From: Bacillus haynesii
Lineage (GTDB): Bacteria; Bacillota; Bacilli; Bacillales; Bacillaceae
DNA length: 64,000 nt
Assembly: GCF_001969855.1 (NCBI RefSeq)
Contig: NZ_MRBL01000020.1
Span: 62,001 to 126,000 of the forward strand
Direction: 5' to 3'
Shown here: piece by piece, positions 61,322 to 64,000 of the stretch
How the letters are laid out: each line of letters opens with the position of its first letter
Position numbering within the stretch: position 1 is the stretch's first letter
Position numbers and translations under genes: made by a program
The notes under the pieces: generated by a model
The model's database searches: none
What the model was told of the DNA's origin: nothing
The model's input: only the letters and a program-made list of their open reading frames with translations

Positions 61322-61335
61322 TGAAAGCGTATTCA
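61322..61335. promoter_or_regulatory. cre-like CcpA site, leucine operon
   Basis: TGAAAGCGTATTCA matches TGWNANCGNTNWCA with one mismatch, 44 bp upstream of the yngHA start. Confidence 0.5.
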
Positions 61336-61441
61336 TTTATTTTTTGTGAGAATCCGTAAGTTAAGTAGCTGCTTATCCTGCTTTCTGCCACAGGTTCAGC
61401 CGGGTCTTGTCTGTTCTCTACAGCTTATGATGATTCGAAAG

Positions 61442-61479
61442 AAAAAAGTCCTAAAGCTGAAGAAATCGCTTTAGAACTC
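61442..61479 (-). terminator. Terminator of the NRPS operon
   Basis: On the minus strand AGTTCTAAAGC, 10-nt loop, GCTTTAGGACT, then TTTTTTC. It separates the NRPS from the leucine operon. Confidence 0.8.
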
Positions 61480-61510
61480 TAAATGTCGGCTTAGATCTGG
61501 AGCGTTTCGA

Positions 61511-64000
61511 TTACCGAGAATGCTCTGCATGTTTGCCGCTGTTTGTGAGGATATGTTGAATGATCTCGGCGTTTTTTGACAGAAAGGCCGTTTCGAACAT
61601 ATCTTGATGCGGCCCGGCTCCCTTATACTCTTGATAGGTTCTTGTTGTGGCGTCAGCCCATTTTTGCAATGTGAATCTGTCGCCTTGATCCGTTTGAATG
61701 CCGGCTTCAATAAAGTGAATGTTTGCGTTGATATGGCCGTCATTGATTAATTGTGCCCAATATTTTTGATAGTTTGTCGTCTTTTTGATGACTGCTTCCC
61801 TGAGGTGAGCGGGAACATTTTCTGCCAAGGCGCTGCTTGGCTGAGGCGGCAATGCTTGTTTCTTTTGATACGCATCGACAATAATAAGATCGCTGACCTC
61901 CAAACCGCGATTTTCCATTTCTTTTACAATCTCAAATACCGTGTTGCCTCCCGCTGAATATCCCAGCAGGATATATGGACCTTGAGGCTGGATTTCAATG
62001 ATGTTGTTCATGTACTGTTCAATACGGCTGTCTTCTTCAATAAAGTTAAATCCGTACACGGTCGCTTTACCGTTTAGCTTTGCAGCGAGATCTTTATAAA
62101 ATATGCCGAAGCCCGAAATGGGAGGAAAACAGAAAAGGTTCACTCCGGTCGGCGGATTCAGTTTGCTGACATGCTGCACGGCCGATACGCGCAGCTCATG
62201 CGAAAACAGCTTTTCGGCCAATTGTTCAATTGTCGGATTCTCGAATAATAATTCAATCGGAATATCGATCCCTTGGCTGTTTTTCAGCTGGTGAATGACT
62301 TGCAGAGCCTTTAGCGAATGACCGCCAAGTTCGAAAAAGTCATCTTCAATACCGAGTTCCTTCACGCCAAGGATAGGTTTCCATATGTCAATCAGTTCTC
62401 TTTCGACCCAGTTTTTTGGCGGCACGATCTGTTTCAAAGCCGTCTTTTGATCAGGCGCGGGGAGCGCGCGACGGTCGATTTTGCCGTTTGCCGTAAGAGG
62501 CATACGGTCTAATTTAACCCATTCATGGGGAATCATATAGTTGGGAAGCAGTCTTGATAATAATGAACGAATCGTCTTCTCCTCTGTTTGGTCATTGCTT
62601 ACATAATATGCGGTAAGGAGCACTTCTTCACTTTTTTCTTCAATGGTGACAGCTGCTTCTTGAACGCCTTCAATCTCGATGAGCCGTGCTTCTATTTCAG
62701 CCGGTTCTGTTCGTTTGCCGCGAATTTTGATTTGCCGGTCCATCCGGCTGATATATTCTAAGTTGCCGTCTGGCAGCCATCGTGCCAGATCTCCGGTTTT
62801 GTACATTTTTTTCCCTGGTTGAAACGGATGCTGTACAAATGCTTCACTCGTCAAATCTGGTCTGTGCAAATATCCTTTTGCAACCCCATCGCCGCCGACG
62901 CAAAGTTCGCCAGGAACGCCGATCGGCGCAAGCTGTCCGCTCTCGTCAACAATAAAGGCATTTGAATTGCTGATTGGTTTCCCGATTGGAATCGCTTGTG
63001 AAAAATCTTGCTTGATTTCATAAAATGTAGAGAATGTTGTATTTTCCGTCGGACCATATATGTTATAAAGCTTCAGGTTTGGGCACCGATGTCTGACCGT
63101 ATTCATCAGTGCAGGCGTCAAAGCTTCCCCGCCGACATATAAAGTGGTAAGTCCTGAAAACATATCCGGCTGGGCTTGTGCCAGCTGGTTAAAGAGAGCC
63201 GTTGTTAAAAACAGCACTGTGATATCATGGTTAAGCAAATAACTGCCAAAACGGGCAGGAGTCAACATCGTCGAGCGGTCAATGACATGGAGGCAAGCTC
63301 CTTTCAGGAGCGCTCCGAATATTTCAAACGTGATGGCGTCAAAGCCGAGTGAACCGGTTAGGATCAATCGGTCATTTGTATCGGCTGATGTGTAATTGCT
63401 GTTTGAGATCAGCGATACGACATTGCGGTGCGAGATCATCACGCCCTTTGGTTTGCCTGTCGAACCTGATGTATACATGATATAGGCCAAATCATCCGGG
63501 CGGGTATCGATGGTTAAATTCCGGTCGGATGCCAATTGCGCTTTCTTGGATATCACCACTTTTTTAGGAAAATCAATGTCAGTCTTGAGTCCTTTCTGAA
63601 CGGCCAATACGTCCGCTCCGCTTTCTTTCAGCATGTAGCTGATCCGTTCAGGGGGCAGTTCGGCATCAAGCGGGAGATAGGCGCCGCCTGCTTTTAAAAC
63701 GGCAAGAACACCGATGATGAATTCAGGTGAATGCTCTGCTAAGATTCCGGCAATTCCGTTTTTCTTTAAGCCTTGTTCTTGGAAGATGCGGGCCCATGCA
63801 GTGGATGTTTGATCCAGCTCCCGGTATGTCATCGTCAATCCGCCGGCATGTAGTGCGATATGCTCCGGCGTTTTCTCAACTTGATTGGAAAACAAGTCAG
63901 CGATTGTTTTGTTCGTGTCGTAATCTGTTTTTGTATCGTTGAATTCCCCGATGATCCGGGCTTTTTCGTCAGGCGCGAGCATCGGCAGCTTGGAGGCGGG
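61511..64000 (-). CDS. NRPS terminal module A-PCP-TE (fengycin/plipastatin PpsE/FenE-like), 5' end beyond window
   Basis: The frame is open to the window edge, and the residues before the first Met (ASKLP) fit a C-A linker, so the true start is outside. The adenylation domain has [17 protein letters not shown] core A3, [19 protein letters not shown] and the final Lys in TANGKIDR. Specificity residues by alignment to GrsA read D-A-F-F-Y-G-I-T, an isoleucine code. Then the PCP ([13 protein letters not shown], Ser) and the thioesterase (LLGYSAGGN). An Ile-loading terminal module with TE fits PpsE/FenE of fengycin; lichenysin LchAC also ends with Ile, but is normally at the srf locus. Confidence 0.88.
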   Translation of the reverse strand, partial: PASKLPMLAPDEKARIIGEFNDTKTDYDTNKTIADLFSNQVEKTPEHIALHAGGLTMTYRELDQTSTAWARIFQEQGLKKNGIAGILAEHSPEFIIGVLAVLKAGGAYLPLDAELPPERISYMLKESGADVLAVQKGLKTDIDFPKKVVISKKAQLASDRNLTIDTRPDDLAYIMYTSGSTGKPKGVMISHRNVVSLISNSNYTSADTNDRLILTGSLGFDAITFEIFGALLKGACLHVIDRSTMLTPARFGSYLLNHDITVLFLTTALFNQLAQAQPDMFSGLTTLYVGGEALTPALMNTVRHRCPNLKLYNIYGPTENTTFSTFYEIKQDFSQAIPIGKPISNSNAFIVDESGQLAPIGVPGELCVGGDGVAKGYLHRPDLTSEAFVQHPFQPGKKMYKTGDLARWLPDGNLEYISRMDRQIKIRGKRTEPAEIEARLIEIEGVQEAAVTIEEKSEEVLLTAYYVSNDQTEEKTIRSLLSRLLPNYMIPHEWVKLDRMPLTANGKIDRRALPAPDQKTALKQIVPPKNWVERELIDIWKPILGVKELGIEDDFFELGGHSLKALQVIHQLKNSQGIDIPIELLFENPTIEQLAEKLFSHELRVSAVQHVSKLNPPTGVNLFCFPPISGFGIFYKDLAAKLNGKATVYGFNFIEEDSRIEQYMNNIIEIQPQGPYILLGYSAGGNTVFEIVKEMENRGLEVSDLIIVDAYQKKQALPPQPSSALAENVPAHLREAVIKKTTNYQKYWAQLINDGHINANIHFIEAGIQTDQGDRFTLQKWADATTRTYQEYKGAGPHQDMFETAFLSKNAEIIQHILTNSGKHAEHSR

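Noticed and set aside
1-64000. CRISPR arrays, rRNA, tRNA and insertion sequences
   Set aside because: I saw no regularly spaced direct repeats, no rRNA or tRNA-like sequence and no transposase frame.

Overview
The window looks like chromosome of a Bacillus of the licheniformis/paralicheniformis group. Many proteins match Bacillus families closely (BrnQ, ManP/ManA/ManR, ArsR/B/C, GlcU, NrnB, PflA/PflB, DacC, YjlC/Ndh, the YngE-YngH set). RBSs are strong, TTG and GTG starts are common, and intrinsic terminators are dense. Pyruvate formate-lyase plus a fengycin-type terminal NRPS module next to the yng genes favours B. paralicheniformis, but this is inference without a database search. Most genes are on the minus strand.

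Layout. 1-6.7 kb: truncated beta-helix protein, BrnQ transporter, a 28-aa membrane peptide, a decapitated adhA, a secreted protein paired with a small membrane protein, an MBL hydrolase, and a small secreted protein. 6.7-12.8 kb: a valine (isobutyryl-CoA) catabolic operon with a CcpA-like cre site in its leader. 13.2-22.9 kb: the mannose genes manA-manP and manR, split by a roughly 4.5-kb AT-rich insertion (about 16.3-20.9 kb) full of unrecognised small, membrane and secreted proteins. manR and manP still share an identical-architecture DNA motif, probably the ManR operator. 23.2-25.2 kb: GntR(YtrA-type)/ABC operon with its operator. 25.4-34.5 kb: uxuB-uxuA-GH31-TRAP transporter with a divergent LacI regulator and three perfect palindromic operators. 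34.7-37 kb: arsenic resistance. 37-42 kb: YdeI, EEP-family protein, GlcU, YngK-like hydrolase, NrnB. 42.2-45.4 kb: pflB-pflA with Fnr and Rex boxes. 45.5-51.6 kb: GT4 glycosyltransferase, DacC, ABC exporter with TetR regulator. 51.7-53.5 kb: yjlC-ndh with a Rex box. 54.4-61.3 kb: leucine catabolic operon (acyl-CoA carboxylase, enoyl-CoA hydratase, HMG-CoA lyase, acetoacetyl-CoA synthetase-like). 61.5-64 kb: 3' end of an NRPS (A-PCP-TE) whose specificity residues read as isoleucine.

Themes. The window joins branched-chain amino acid uptake (BrnQ) with valine and leucine degradation, both with cre-like sites. It holds two redox-regulated fermentation/respiration units (pfl and ndh) and one hexuronate-glycoside unit. 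The most novel material is in the manR/manP insertion: a three-copy membrane module duplicated together with promoter and terminator, and a secreted protein with a 36-aa membrane peptide. The latter is mirrored by an unrelated-looking secreted/membrane pair at 3.7-4.7 kb.
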